64,000 nucleotides of DNA from Asterella californica (GCA_036924285.1 JAYKYS010000010.1:2108001-2172000), one strand, 5' to 3'; positions 35,582 through 47,548 are shown, counted from the first letter of the stretch. Numbers and translations are program-made. Notes: a model not told the origin generated them from the sequence alone.

Positions 35582-37652
35582 CTCCGCAAAGTCGCAAGAT
35601 ACATTCTTTATTAGATACAAACATGATGGGTGTGACGTAGGGAGAGCAACTCGACCTCAGAATTCTTTGTTCGACCATCTCCTCTAGCTGCTCTTTCAAC
35701 TCCTGAAGGAGATTCAAGGGCATCCTCCGGCATCTCTCAACGGGTGAGACAGATCCGAGGATGAGCTCGATCTTGTGATCGATGGTTCTTCTGGGCGGTA
35801 GGGTGTTAGGTAGCTTTTCGGGAAGGAAGTGAGCATACTTATTCAAAAGTAGTTTCATCTTCCGGTTTACTGGCAACTGAGACACTCGGTCTTCCTCATC
35901 TAACTCCTCGGTAGCCTTCTCAGGCAAGATCATCCAAGCATCCTCTACACTTTTCATGACTTTTTAAACTGCCTAGCTGTACAAATCATGTAGGCAATGC
36001 GACAGGATCTATACTCGGGATAGTCAGCTGAGCTTCGAAGTGTTGGGTCGATCTCCAAAGGCGCAAAGTGATCTACCCCTTTCAGGTCTTTTAACCATAC
36101 CCTACCTTCTGACAGATCGATGCAAGCATGATTCTCTCTAAGCCAGGCCCAGGAGAGAATTCCTTCGGTACCCAAAGACATAATCAGAAAATCATGACTC
36201 CTGATGACTCCGGCACACTCAACGGCCAATTGGTGTACCGTGTGTGTTACTTCGGAGGTTCCTTGGACAAACCGTACGACTAGAGGGGAGGCTAGGCGCT
36301 TAGGGACCAACTTCAAGTCAAACACCTTATTTGCGGACAGAACACTAACATCTGCCCTTGTATCCACAAGCATCTTAACCTCCCGGCCCTTAATCTTGAC
36401 TTGTGTCCAAGGCAAACATTCAGAGCCATACGGATTATCTCTGTCAGCAGTCGGGGGAGCCGCTCGAGGTTGAGCTTCGCCTCTGTTGACCTCTAGCTCG
36501 GGCTGATCAGGTACCAGCTCCTCTGCAGCCGCAGTGTGCATATTCGGACCCTCGAACCTTGCAGGACACTCCCGGACGAAATGCCCGGGCCTCCCACATA
36601 GATAACAACCCTCGGGCCTTGCTACTGACGCTGGAAACGGGGGATTGGGCCTCGGCGGATCCCTGGATGGGCCTTGGCCCCTCCTTGGTCGCTGCGGTCC
36701 TCGGTATGCGCCTCGTGGTTGCTAACGACGCTCGGGCGGTCCCTGATCGACCACCGGTGTGTGCTGCAGGCATCGGCGGGCGCGGTCCGTCCTGTTTGTG
36801 GGGCCTGCGGTACCGGGTGCCGGCTCCTGTCTTGAACTTTCAATAGCTCCGGAGTGGCTTCGACCGATCTACCACCTTTCTCTTTTGTCAATCACTCTCC
36901 AGCCTCTCCAGGTGAGCGCAGGTATCCTCCATGTCTCTGTCCCATCCAAAACGGGTCATCTCATAGGAGTACCAGCCCTGGATGCCTCTATGATACAAGT
37001 ACTTCTTCTCATCTTTATCCGTGAGTCCCAAAACATTCCAGAGATGGGCAAACTGCTGGCTGTATTCACGAATACCTCCTGTCTGCTTCAAGTTATCCAT
37101 TTCTTGACGATAGTGACTATACTCGTTCTTCGGGACCAAATATGTTCGCAGGCGGTCCCGAAGCTCCTCTCAGGTGCTCAGTTCTGGCTTGCCTTGGTTC
37201 GCGTACTCTTTCTGGTGGTTGGTTAGCCACTTGAGGACGTCATCACGCAATCCACTGACTGCATACTCGAACCGGCCTCTCCGTGAATAGTGACTGAGAT
37301 AATTGTCCATCGAAGCCACCCATAACTCGAATTTTGCCAAAGAGGGTTCGCCGAAATACTCCTGAGGTTTTTCTGGTGACGGGGCTCGTCGGCGGCGCTT
37401 CCGCCCTTCTTGGCGCCCTCCGCTCAGGCTACTGCTGGGCCCGCTCAGACTGGAACTGCTCGAACCGCTGGAACTGTCACCAGGTCCTCCATCGCTGGGC
37501 GCGATGTGATCAGCATCCGTCGGTTGACCCGCGGGCGGGTTCGGATTGACAGGCGGCGGGGTCGGCGCTGGGGCAGGCGGTACAAGGGACGGGGTGGGTG
37601 GAGTTCCGGCCACACCAAATCTGGCTCGCAAATTCTGCAGAAAGATCTCCAT
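35582..37652 (-). mobile_element. Ty3/gypsy retrotransposon fragment (gag, protease, start of RT), decayed
   Basis: Read on the minus strand from 37652. A gag start (MEIFLQNLRARFG) and Pro/Ser-rich linker lead into a retrotransposon gag domain (37300-36890, with RDRL, YFGEPSLAKFELW and GIREYSQQFAHLWNVLGLTD). A CX2CX4HX4C zinc knuckle follows at 36607-36566 (C-YL-C-GRPG-H-FVRE-C). A retropepsin region has LVDTRADVSVLS at about 36363-36352, where the catalytic DTGA has become DTRA. The RT begins with TLPPRRTIDHKIEL and SPYVTPIMFVSNKE and breaks off at LRLCGE. Frame changes separate the parts, and there is no LTR, integrase or RNase H. The ends coincide exactly with breaks in the inverted-repeat homology. 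Confidence 0.88.
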
Positions 37653-38712
37653 AAAGTTATTATTTTTGTAACAGATTTGATTTGTAATTAACATAGTATG
37701 ATCCATATTAATTATCGATATTTCAAAATAGTATAGTCTATATTATATATTTTGCAATACAATTAATCTAGAACTTAATATAGTATGAATCGGATTAATA
37801 TAAATATAATAAGTAGAAAACCTTTCACGATAATTACTATAAATCACATTAATTACGATGAACGGTGTAGTGAGATCAGTACAGTCGTTCCTCGTTACAA
37901 TCACAACCCGTGCTTGATATTGGTGTGACTAAGGATCGGTCCACATATATGATGCAAATTCCAAGACATGACTATAAGTTTAAAATCATATTTTCAGTAT
38001 TTTATCGTTTTACATGTGATTATACATGTTAGAGTTGTATAGGTTATAGTGACTGATTTTAAATGTTCATATTGACACATTATGAAGATTGAACTCAAGC
38101 ATTCATACTGATCATGACAAGAAAATGCAGCAAGGTTCAAACATCCGTACGCAGATGTTAGTTTGTTACCGTCACAGAATATTACGTATATTGTAATTCT
38201 TAAAGTGTAACAATATAGTTTGATAGTGGTATTTTTCAATCATAGAACTGAGCTGACGTTAGAAAAAATCAGTCCAAGTGCGATTTGTGAATATAACGAT
38301 TGTGATTATAATGAGGTATGATTGCTGAAATATAAAAAGGAAATAAATATAGGATTAGAACTATAATCACTGTCCCGTTTTTCCACTCTAATTTACTTCT
38401 AATGCCATGCTCAAATTTAAGCAGTATCTTATAAACTTTGGGCTCGTGATTATGCATGTTGGGCCCGAGGGCTGAGGCCATGCATCCCTCATCCATCGTC
38501 TCTATTCCATTTCAAGAGTTTCTATACCAATCGCAAGAACTACCGCTAAGCACAAACCCTTTCCGGCAAGAGCGTCTCAAAACTCTAACGCCCCCGCTAT
38601 CTTAGCTGGACCTAACCAGTTGCGACCACGGTTAGCTAGCAGTAACGCACGCGAAAAGCACATGGAAACTGCGCTCACGGGAAGAGCAAGAGGGAAGATA
38701 AAATGCTTTCTA

Positions 38713-38749
38713 CCTCACGCGCCGCAATTTCCGCGGTAGGCGCGTGAGG
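38713..38749. repeat. GC-rich hairpin in the putative KIN17 promoter
   Basis: CCTCACGCGCC (38713-38723) is the exact complement of GGCGCGTGAGG (38739-38749), with a 15-nt loop containing CCGCGG. The same hairpin is conserved in the other arm (about 50607-50643). Confidence 0.8.
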
Positions 38750-39618
38750 GGAGCCCCAGAATTTCAAGAAAGATGTTTAGAGCTTTTGGCCGAAAAGGAG
38801 GGAAGGCTACGGGAGAGAGAGCGAGAGCGCGAGCGTACGATTGCGGCTGCCATTAATCGACTTGGCATAGAGTGGGCTCCCACGATGGCACCTGGGAAAG
38901 GAAGTGCGAAAGGTCAGTGAAGAAAGAGAACTGACGGGTGGGTTTTGTGAGGGCTTTGATAGTAATAGCAGAGAAGGAGGAGAAGGTACAGTGTAGACAG
39001 AGTGTCGTCTAGGTGCATCATCGTCCATCGAGCGAGATCGACTGCATTCGAGTGATGATCTCGAGAGTCGCAGTAGGGCAGACTTGATGGTTGAAAGTTG
39101 AGGTCAACGTGGATAGTAAATGGATGGTTGCTGGATCTGGATGTCAGGATGGAGAACTGGAAGGCAGTGAGCTCCGCGGAGGCCTTCAATGCTACTCTTG
39201 GAGATCACTGCAAAACCCAGCGCGCTATGGAGCTATCTTGCGTCCGATAAGAGGTACGGAGACAGCTTTTCCAAGCTTTTTGAGTGCTCACTGCCGGACT
39301 TCCGACTCATCTGGCACTTTTTGAGGTACATGCGTCATTTGCGATCCTGAATGTGCGACCTTCGAATGCCTGATTGTCTCTGAACAGGATTGTTCCCGTT
39401 GTGATCCATTATTGAGAGTTCTTATAAGTATGGTTTCACGGGTACATGATGCAGGATATGATGCTGGGATTAGTGCTTCAAGCGGCGGCAACCGTGTGAT
39501 GAGCTTTGTATAGAAGAGCCCGAGGAGCATTGTACAGAGCGCAAGCTCGAGGAGCTTTGTTGCGAGGAGCAGGCTTGGAGGTACATCAAAAGCCTGCCTG
39601 GGTTAGAGAGAGAGCGCC

Positions 39619-40845
39619 ATGGGGAAGAACGAATTTTTGACTCCGAAGGCCATAGCGAATAGGATCAAAGCTAAAGGTCTGCAGAAGCTGCGATGGTACT
39701 GCCAGATGTGCCAAAAACAGTGTCGTGACGAAAATGGATTTAAATGTCATTGTATGTCGGAGAGTCATCAGCGTCAGATGGAGGTTTTTGGACAAAATCC
39801 GGATCGTATTGTTGATGGTTACTCAGAGGAATTCGAGGACCAGTTTCTTGAACATATCAAGAGAAGTCACAGATTTAGTCGAGTTGCTGCCACCGTTGTG
39901 TACAATGAGTACATTGCAAACAGGCACCACGTACATATGAATTCGACGAAGTGGGCGACGTTGACGGATTTTGTGAAGTACCTAGGTCGTACTGGCAAGT
40001 GCAAGGTTGATGAAACTCCGAAAGGATGGTTCATGACTTACATCGACAGGGAACCGGAAACTTTGTTGAAAGAGGGTTTGAAAAACAAGAGGGCAAGAGC
40101 TGAAGTTGCTGATGAGGAAAGACAGGAAAGGTCTATCGCGGAGCAGATTGATAGAGCTTCAAAGGCTGCGAAACCGGATCAACTCCAAGATGATGTTGAG
40201 AGGACGGAAATTCTGGGGGATCGGGAAGAGAAAGTAACTTTCTCTTTGGGTGCTTCGACCTTGAAACCAAACGGAGAGAAAGCAGGCAACAGTACGAGCA
40301 GGCCGCCGAGGCCCAGTGTCTTCGAGTATGGAGATGAGAACACAGAGAAAATGCATGAGATGACCAACGGGAAAGAGGTCATTAGTGACAGTTTGAAGTA
40401 TAAGCGGAAAATGCATGCTGCCGATGCTCTACAGGAGATAATGATGGAACAGGAGCAAGCCAGAGAGAAGGGGAACAGGAAGGATTATTGGCTTTGTGAG
40501 GGCATCGTTGTGAAGGTGATGAGTAAAACTTTAGCTGAGAAAGGTTATTATAAAGAAAAAGGTGTTGTTCAGAAGGTTATAAGCAAGTATGTAGGGGAGG
40601 TAAAGATGATAGCCAGTGGGGATGTTTTGAAAGTGGATCAGGAGGAACTTGAGACTGTTCTTCCACAAACAGGTGGATTGGTTAAGATAGTTAACGGTGC
40701 GTACAGAGGCTCCAATGCAAGATTGCTTGGAATTGATATGAAGAAGTTTGCAGCCAAGGTTCAAATAGAGAAGGGGAAATACGATGGTCGAGTCTTGCCA
40801 GCTATAGATTATGAAGATATTAGTAAGTTCGTTGGAACTTCTTGA
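39619..40845 (+). CDS. KIN17: KIN17-like nuclear DNA/RNA-binding zinc-finger protein
   Basis: Uninterrupted 408-residue single-exon frame from ATG 39619 to TGA 40843. KIN17 is a conserved eukaryotic nuclear protein linked to DNA replication and repair, and to splicing in plants. The N-terminus MGKNEFLTPKAIANRIKAKG is diagnostic. A C2H2 zinc finger uses C28, C31, H44 and H50 (CX2CX12HX5H). The winged-helix-like domain follows (about 51-160: VHMNSTKWATLTDFVKYLG, GWFMTYIDREPE), then a charged coiled-coil linker (about 150-220). The C-terminal tandem SH3-like/KOW region has WLCEGIVVKVMSK and GGLVKIVNGAYRGS. Length agrees with plant KIN17 (about 410). The left inverted-repeat arm ends ~225 bp upstream, and the stop-codon region is tandemly duplicated just downstream. 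Confidence 0.95.
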   Translation: MGKNEFLTPKAIANRIKAKGLQKLRWYCQMCQKQCRDENGFKCHCMSESHQRQMEVFGQNPDRIVDGYSEEFEDQFLEHIKRSHRFSRVAATVVYNEYIANRHHVHMNSTKWATLTDFVKYLGRTGKCKVDETPKGWFMTYIDREPETLLKEGLKNKRARAEVADEERQERSIAEQIDRASKAAKPDQLQDDVERTEILGDREEKVTFSLGASTLKPNGEKAGNSTSRPPRPSVFEYGDENTEKMHEMTNGKEVISDSLKYKRKMHAADALQEIMMEQEQAREKGNRKDYWLCEGIVVKVMSKTLAEKGYYKEKGVVQKVISKYVGEVKMIASGDVLKVDQEELETVLPQTGGLVKIVNGAYRGSNARLLGIDMKKFAAKVQIEKGKYDGRVLPAIDYEDISKFVGTS

Positions 40846-40970
40846 AAGCAAGCTCTTTATGTGAACGTTAGCGAGAAAGCGTGTAATTTGTAGATATTTG
40901 TAAGTTCGTTCGGATTTTTTGACAGCAAGCTCTTTATGTGAACGTTAGCGAGAAAGAGTGTAATTTGTAT
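40817..40970 (+). repeat. 77-bp tandem duplication spanning the KIN17 stop codon
   Basis: Units 40817-40893 and 40894-40970 both carry GTAAGTTCGTT, a TTGA(A/C)AGCAAGCTC word and CTTTATGTGAACGTTAGCG. The first contains the real stop codon; the second is a 3'-untranslated echo of the last codons. Confidence 0.9.
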
Positions 40971-41868
40971 ATTCGGAAACTACTTCATTACATCTTAACT
41001 CTCTGCTGATGGCGTCCTTTCATTTGAGTCCTTTCATTGCCGTCTCGCAATGGTGTTGATAAAGTTAGAGGCGGTTGAGGTGCTTGCTAGAGATGTATGG
41101 ATATCTACATGCCCGGCTTGGTTAGGTACTGGAATGTGCACATACTCATTAGCTACCACGGCTTCACTGAGACCTTGACATGAAGGGTGATCGACAGGGT
41201 TCTGGGATATCGACCTATGCTTGTTGCTTGCTCGTGTTTCCATCGTTTACTGTGATAACTAAGATGCCCTCTTTTCTTTTTCTTTTCTTAGCAACTGTTT
41301 CTTAGTTGCTAAGGCTCTGCGTGTCACTTCACGTATCGTTATAACTCATCAAATTGTTTTTCTATCATGTTAAGCTTAATCATGATCGAATTAAAATTCT
41401 TCTGTTGCACATATACATTCTTGTTCAAGCTCAGCATTGTATCGACCGCGAATAGTTTCGATGTCCTTCCCTGTTACGGTAGAGGTTTAGGTGGCTTACC
41501 AACAGGCTATCCATGTTTCATTCAAGGTATGCTTTTTCTTCAGTATCTCTGTTGGTCATCGTTCTGCTTCAAGTGAACCATTGGCAACTAGCTTGTCGAA
41601 GTGAGGCTACAAAGTGTTTATGCCTGTCCGTAGAGCAGAAACTGGCTTTTATTCTCACGATCTGGCATCTGTTTGCGTACAACCTGTTTATGCAGTCCTA
41701 GTGACGAGCATGTGCATGAGGAACTTGTTTGTTCACCAAGAATTTCTCTGGAGGTTTTGAGTGAAGAAGAATCGAAGGGAGAATGATTTCTCAGATAGTT
41801 ACCTCTCGAGCTCAGAAATCCGTTCAGTCATTTTTGTAGGGAAGTTCTGTTTAGGGCGCTACGATAGT
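40971..41868. other. Spacer between KIN17 and the Cu-ATPase remnant
   Basis: Contains KIN17 3' untranslated sequence and a perfect 9-bp hairpin TTAGCAACT...AGTTGCTAA (41288-41312). No gene recognised. Confidence 0.5.
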
Positions 41869-42278
41869 ATGCGCAGTGGGGACCGTCTTATTCCAGGTGC
41901 TTCGTCTCTGCGGCTCAGTCGTGTAGTAGCAGGAGTAAACAGAATCTGCAGACAGATGCAAGCGGTCTCATTTTACGAGCTCGAAGTGGCGGCGACTTCG
42001 CAGTTAGGCCTCAGGCAGGTATTTGCGCCGTGTGATGGAATGGCAGGTAGTAGTATGCTGCTATGGAGGAGGTGGACTAAATTTCGTAGGAACCGGTTTG
42101 GTGTTTTACGAAGGACAAGGGGGATTAGTGCCGTCGGTTATTTGGAAGCGACTGGGTTGCGTCATACGAGTAACGCATTGCTAAGTCAGGAGTGTGATTC
42201 AGTCGTATTGGATATTCAAGGTATGAAGAGTGGGAGCTGTGTAGCCAGGGTGAGAAGTTTGCTTGCCTCTGATAATGG
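41869..42278 (+). pseudogene. HMA8: HMA8/PAA2-like plastid Cu-ATPase, first-exon fragment
   Basis: The frame from ATG 41869 gives a basic, Ser/Arg-rich N-terminus that would suit a plastid transit peptide. It then runs into the start of a heavy-metal-associated domain, VVLDIQGMKSGSCVARVRSLL. In functional proteins the copper site reads GMxCxxC; here the first cysteine is serine. In Arabidopsis HMA8/PAA2 moves Cu into the thylakoid lumen for plastocyanin. Homology ends at about ASDN (42278), followed by a possible GT donor. The next part of the protein is found nearby but on the opposite strand, so this locus cannot make the transporter. A rearranged pseudogene is the best reading. Confidence 0.65.
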
Positions 42279-42429
42279 TCAAGAACTGGCTGTCAAATAG
42301 TACTCCAAGAAGTACAGGAGGAAACTAGTCTTAGCTACTGCAAAGCGGAACAGACATGCAGACGAGCGATGAGCAACCGGAGAATTATTTCGAGGTTTAA
42401 GGGAATTACAAAGTTTCTCCAGGATACGG

Positions 42430-42780
42430 TCACGTTACGTAACGTCCCATGAAGGTGTTAATACCGACGGAATGTAGTAGGTGTGTGGCATGAGTTGCAA
42501 AGCACAGGGCACCTAATCCCCATGCTAAAGCTACCTGTCGCGAGCTATTCTTCAACAGTTCATCCCTTTTCCTTGCAATCTCCTTTCTCTGAAAGATGCT
42601 TTCGGCTTTCCCTGTTTGTCTTGGCTTCGAGGTGAAACCAGAGTCAGTAAGACGGGAAGCGAGTTCGCCTCCCACCTTCGAGTTATGCCCGCCTGCTAAA
42701 CTGGCAGAGGGTTCCAGACAAATGGCTGCAGTTTCTGTACTCAAACTAACAGCTACGGACAACACCCTTGCACTTGATGA
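42430..42780 (-). pseudogene. HMA8: HMA8/PAA2-like fragment, next protein segment, inverted
   Basis: Read on the minus strand the frame gives ARVLSVAVSLSTETAAICL, GELASRLTDSGFTSKPRQTG, then RKRDELLKNSSRQVALAWGL and THATHLLHSVGI. These match, in order, the end of the HMA domain, the linker and the first membrane helix of plant PAA2-type copper ATPases, directly following the segment encoded at 41869-42278. The frame stops at 42430 after GRYVT. A splice acceptor (GCAAG) may lie near 42772. The rest of the ATPase (phosphorylation DKTGT and the other helices) is not found in the window. Confidence 0.7.
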
Positions 42781-42790
42781 AGAGCCCTCG

Positions 42791-45700
42791 GTTTTCTATC
42801 ACTGGAATTCTCGATTTCGACCGGACTACTACTAATACCATGGCTCCTATTTTCTCTGCTGCTACTTCCTTCCTTGTCGTCCCACACATTCGCTCTCAGT
42901 TATGTTCATCGCAGCATTCTCTCTTGTAGAAGTTAGATTACTGATCCTTTCATCCGCTAATCCTTCTGCGTTGTACTCCCTTGCCCCAACGCTTACGATT
43001 ACATTGGGTGGAATCTTACCGCCGCTTCCAGCAGGATTTCTCGTCAGTTCGCCGAGCCGGATTAGTTCTTGTGTTTGTCGCCTACTTCTATTTCTGCCCT
43101 CCACCTTCGAAATGCCGGCTCATTCGACTTGCCTTGAAACTCCTCAATCAAGCTAAGTGCCCTCTCCTAGCAACTTCTTTCTGCTTTATTTTCATTCTCG
43201 CTTCTATGCTTTGCCTCGTTGCTTGCTTTCCCTAGGATGCATTACATTGAATTGAACTCCCTTCTCTGTTTAAAGTGTATTGCATTCCTCTCATTACATG
43301 CCATCATGGTTAGCTGTTCAAGCACGCAAAGTGGTTCTTCTAGTGAACCTAATATCAAGTACAGTACGATGAAACATCCAGAGTTTGAAGCGGTGATTTC
43401 GATTAAGAGATCAATATACTCTCATGGAGTGAGTATATCACGATAAATTCCTTTTACTTTTACCTTAGTGTTTGTAATTGTCACCCACTATAGACTATTT
43501 GTCTGTACTATTTTCTTATGACATACAATGTAATCATGGAGATAAAACTCTACCGTATATCATTACTCTCACGTTACTATATATATTTGATATTATGTAT
43601 ACAAATTGAATCGAAAATGAATATCTGACATTGTTTGAGAAACTTTCAGCATGTGCTTTTTACCCATCACATAAAATCATACATAATTGAGCACATAGTT
43701 ATCATGATATCAGTTTGACAAGAAACTTCATTATTAACTTCTGCTCTATTATTGCACACATTGTAAGAGCATCTCGCTGCTGTGTATTGATTTGAACCAG
43801 TTAGATATTCGAATGAAACGTTATCTTCCTTCCTCGTAAGTTCCTGAATTGCATCCTCTTGTGAATCAACTGGAAGCAATCACATGTACTCACATGCTGC
43901 TCTTTCCAGATAAGCGTGATGTGTCACACACTCGAAATGATTTGAGAGTCACGGTGCACTTTTCTAGAATATCCCCGGTATGGGTACAAAAGCATCACAA
44001 GGAATATCCTTTTTTCCCCTCATAGTGTATTTTGAGCTCTTCCGTTCCAGAAAAACTTGTGTATTTTCGTTTTAACATTTCTCTTTCAGTACGAAGCAGT
44101 TTGTATTTGAGATGAACCATAGTGAAGACTTTGAATTTATGTTCCCATGAAGCCATAATCACCAAAACCATTTTCTACATAACAGTAAATTTTCTTAGTT
44201 CTATAAGCAAACACGAGAAAAGATGGCATGTTCCCATTAAGTCATGATCACCAAATCAATTTTCTACATGACGGTAAATTTTCTTAGTCATCTAAGCAAA
44301 CACGCGAAAAGGCAATGCTCGAGGTCACCAGGAGTACTTGTATGCATACAGGTTTAAGAGGTTTAAGAGGTTTGAGGTTTCACACCCTCAACCCACCGAT
44401 TTGGTTGGTCAGTTCTTAACTGCTTTAAAGCGGATACTGTAAAATCTCATTACAGTCATGCAACTGGTGACCTTGTATTTTGTGATTATAGCTCTTTGTG
44501 ATTTTAAATTTGCAGTCACATTATTGAACTTACAATGTAAAATTTAATTATACGTATATAATCACATTTTACATATCTAGTGTTTCATGAACAACTGAGT
44601 AACAACGTCTCACGAAAGAAAGCAAACACAAAATACATTCTTGCGTGAAAAGCTTATGTTGTGAATATATTAAGTAGTTTGTTATGATCACATGTCTTTG
44701 ATTTTCTCAGTATATACTGTACGAAACAATGACAATGACTATAACGAAATAAATTTACAAGAATATACTCCTTCTAGGCAAAGTTTGATTAGAAGGCAAG
44801 TGTGACAATAGCGGGTGTCACTATAACGAGGTTTGACTGTAGTATGTGTGCTAGAAAAAACGCGCTATGTGATATTGCGTATGAACTTATGTTAACAGGC
44901 AGACAGGGTAGTCTTCATTACTATGGTTCATTAGTATGATCATGTCTTCTACTTACTGGCTGTTAATGATACAGCAGTACAAATTCAAGATGATGAAGGA
45001 CGGAATTTGAGCATAAGCCCACCAAAACTGTAATGGAAAAAATGTTCAAGAAAAGAAATATTGCAAAACCGAATCCATCAATATGAGTTTCTAGAATGCC
45101 CGTATAGAGAGTCAGAGTACATCTACCCACTACATTATTCTTTTCCTGAAAAGAAGAGAAAGAAACAAATATCCCACCGACGACTTTGTCTTCTATGAAC
45201 ATGCCTATGAACATGAGGCGAAATGGGAATTCGAAGATATTCATGATCCTAACTTCATAAGCCTGATATGGAAGTGTCTCGACAAGGAAAACAAGTTTGA
45301 AAACATGCTATCTGGCAAGACTCTTTGCAGTGTAAATAAGTGCAGATCAATTATTGCAAAAGACGAAGCACCGGGGATACGTTAGTTAGAATTAAAAGTC
45401 AGTTGTCGAAGTCTCATAAAGCACACTGCTCTGAAATAATTTAACCGGTGGGTGAAGGTAATCTACTAAGTCTACTCATTTAACTCTGCGTCAATATCAT
45501 TCGCCTGAACGACCACTGGATGGATAGCTTGTAAATGCTTAGTGTACGACAGACAGGACTGCTCGACGTCCGAAGCAAAGTGCGAATGTCTGTCAGCTAA
45601 TTCCGAGGAAACATGTTGACACATGTTCCAACACGGCTGGGAACACGTGGTTTCACATGTTCCCTTACTGCCTCTATTGTCTCAACTGTATCTATTTGCA

Positions 45701-47548
45701 CTCCTCGCGCGCCACAGCTTTCAAAGCAGATCAGGACAGCTACTGTCAAACTCTCGCATCACCCAACCAACAGTATGCTAATATTTATAACCAACTAGTT
45801 CAGGAAGTGTTGCGATGGTGTGACGCTTTATGGAAAAGCTGCTCTGTTTACGTACCAAAAGAATTCTTCACCTGTTTTAAACGGAGATTAGCGTATCAAG
45901 CGCGACACAATGGATATCAAACGAATGGGAAGATCCATCAAGCCGAACAAGGGGAAAGAGGGACCAGGACGGGCAAGCAGCCACAACCCGAAGCGGAAAC
46001 CTGTTTTGAACCCCTGATGCAGTTATAGAAAAAAGAAAGGAATATAATTTTTTTCTCTTTTTAAAGTGTATTCAGGTTAGAGAGAAAATACTGTCTTGTC
46101 CCAAGAAACTACAAAAAATAAGTCTCGATATTCTCAATCGATACTCAATAATTAGTTCTGAAGTGAATCCAGTGTAAAGCTCGTGGAGAGCTTTGAATTA
46201 AGTCCATACCAGATATCATTCTCGCATGAAAAGTACTTTGGTATAACGGTTAAATCTGTCAGCAGACACCCAGCCCACCCGCAGAAATGAAGTCCTTCTG
46301 GTTACCAGAAGTATTTCTAGAGCACCGGGGGTTTAACGCCTAAAGTAGTAATACAGTAGAAGATCGGCAGTCGTAGGTAGTGACGTGAGAAAAGAGAAGT
46401 AGCTCAATCGGCAGTAACGGGGTTCAGTTTCCACTTTCTGAAGAGAGATGCGATGAAACTGTGTGATCACTGAATCGTCCTCACTCCCATTTATAACAAG
46501 TCGACCTACGAAACAGGATTGCCTTATCAGGAGTGATTCAGTATGCTACGTAGAGTTCACTACGCTCGCTGTAGCCTACCTCGAAACTAGCAACTCGTCA
46601 TCGCAAACAGCAAATTCGCAGGCAAACCATTGATTACGAACCTCCAAATCCCCTCGCGCGCATAAAGGCGGCAAGACTCCGCTCCAGGCTTCCAGTTGTC
46701 ACTCTTCTCTTCCGGTTCTGGTGATCGTCGTTTCTTATCACTGGTCATGGTCAACGCTGGACACAGAGCTCAACGCATTTTCAACTCTCACTAAAGCTTC
46801 TATTCAGCAAAGCAGTTCACGTCGCCCAGTCCGCTACCATTCACACGTCTAGATAGCAAAGAGACAAACACCAACGTAACGGAGAGTTCAGACAGACAAG
46901 CTGATCACTCTAGGTGTAAAAGCGTCAGCTTTCTCAAATATTGAACGGTAGTGGCCGTGAGATTGTGTCATATCTGCCACATTATATCTAATCTGGACGT
47001 ATTTCCGTGGTCTATTCATGTCGAGGAATACTTGATCTACTAAATTCGATCAACAGAAGGAAACAGACACCGCGTCTGACTAACTATGTAACAGAAGTCG
47101 AGATGAAATATGCAGCACGACATTTCGCGCGGTACAATACAAATCCCTCCACAAAACTGTACCAACTGAGACAATCGGCGATGCTTCTCGGCAGGTGACA
47201 ACAGGCACACTTCTTACGAAATGTGGACAGGCAAGTGGGATTGCTGCCTTGTTCCTTTATTTATATATAACAGGAGAAATTGGTAGATGACACCACTCAT
47301 ATTTAGTAGAGCTAGAAGTCCTGATATGATACAAACCCAGCATTAGTCACATGAACCTCAGGATGATGTACAGTTGCCGCGTGATGAGGCGCCGTGTGGA
47401 AATGAACTAGCTATACTGTCTCTGCTAAAACAATTCATATTTATGTTTTGTAGCTCAAGGGACTCGAGAATCCATGGTTGAGAGATATCTACCTTGCCAT
47501 AGTTGATAGCTGCCTTATCCGACAATCAAACGATAGCTCGAATCAGTG
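42791..47548. other. Long spacer in the inverted-repeat centre
   Basis: No supported gene. Short frames at 42902, 44963, 45657 and 47007 have no motif. A two-unit tandem repeat lies at 44141-44315. A tRNA-like A box and B box near 46400-46432 are too close together to form a tRNA. Confidence 0.45.
44141..44315. repeat. 89-bp tandem duplication
   Basis: GTTCCCAT(G/T)AAG starts at 44141 and 44230; both units contain ATTTTCTACAT, GTAAATTTTCTTAGT and AAGCAAACACG. Confidence 0.85.

Larger units (their letters stand above)
34441..39393. repeat. Left arm of a large inverted repeat flanking KIN17
   Basis: Matches 49961-53513 in reverse complement. Homologous blocks are 34441-35581 with 52495-53513, and 37653-39393 with 49961-51742. 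Two segments are unique to this arm: a SINE-like insertion at 34641-34760 and a Ty3 fragment at 35582-37652. Homology starts at CGTAAACGGACCGTCG and ends at GAACAGGATTGT, about 225 bp before the KIN17 start codon, so the arm should include the KIN17 promoter. Small indels are frequent; most aligned bases agree by eye. Confidence 0.9.

Noticed and set aside
36559..37691. Plus-strand frames of 70-155 codons across the Ty3 fragment
   Set aside because: They are opposite-strand shadows of the GC-rich gag and protease coding sequence.
38914..39189. A conserved gene starting MKASAELTAFQFS, also present at 50166-50501
   Set aside because: The similarity follows from the inverted repeat. The frame lies antisense in the probable KIN17 upstream region and has no family match; conservation of DNA does not show coding.
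44141..44315. Satellite or CRISPR-like array
   Set aside because: Only two directly adjacent units with no spacer structure; an ordinary tandem duplication. No CRISPR array is expected or seen in this nuclear plant DNA.
46399..46432. tRNA gene suggested by TAGCTCAATCGGCAG and GGGTTCAGTTTCC
   Set aside because: The two promoter boxes are only about 20 nt apart, leaving no room for an anticodon arm; at most a deleted tRNA relic.
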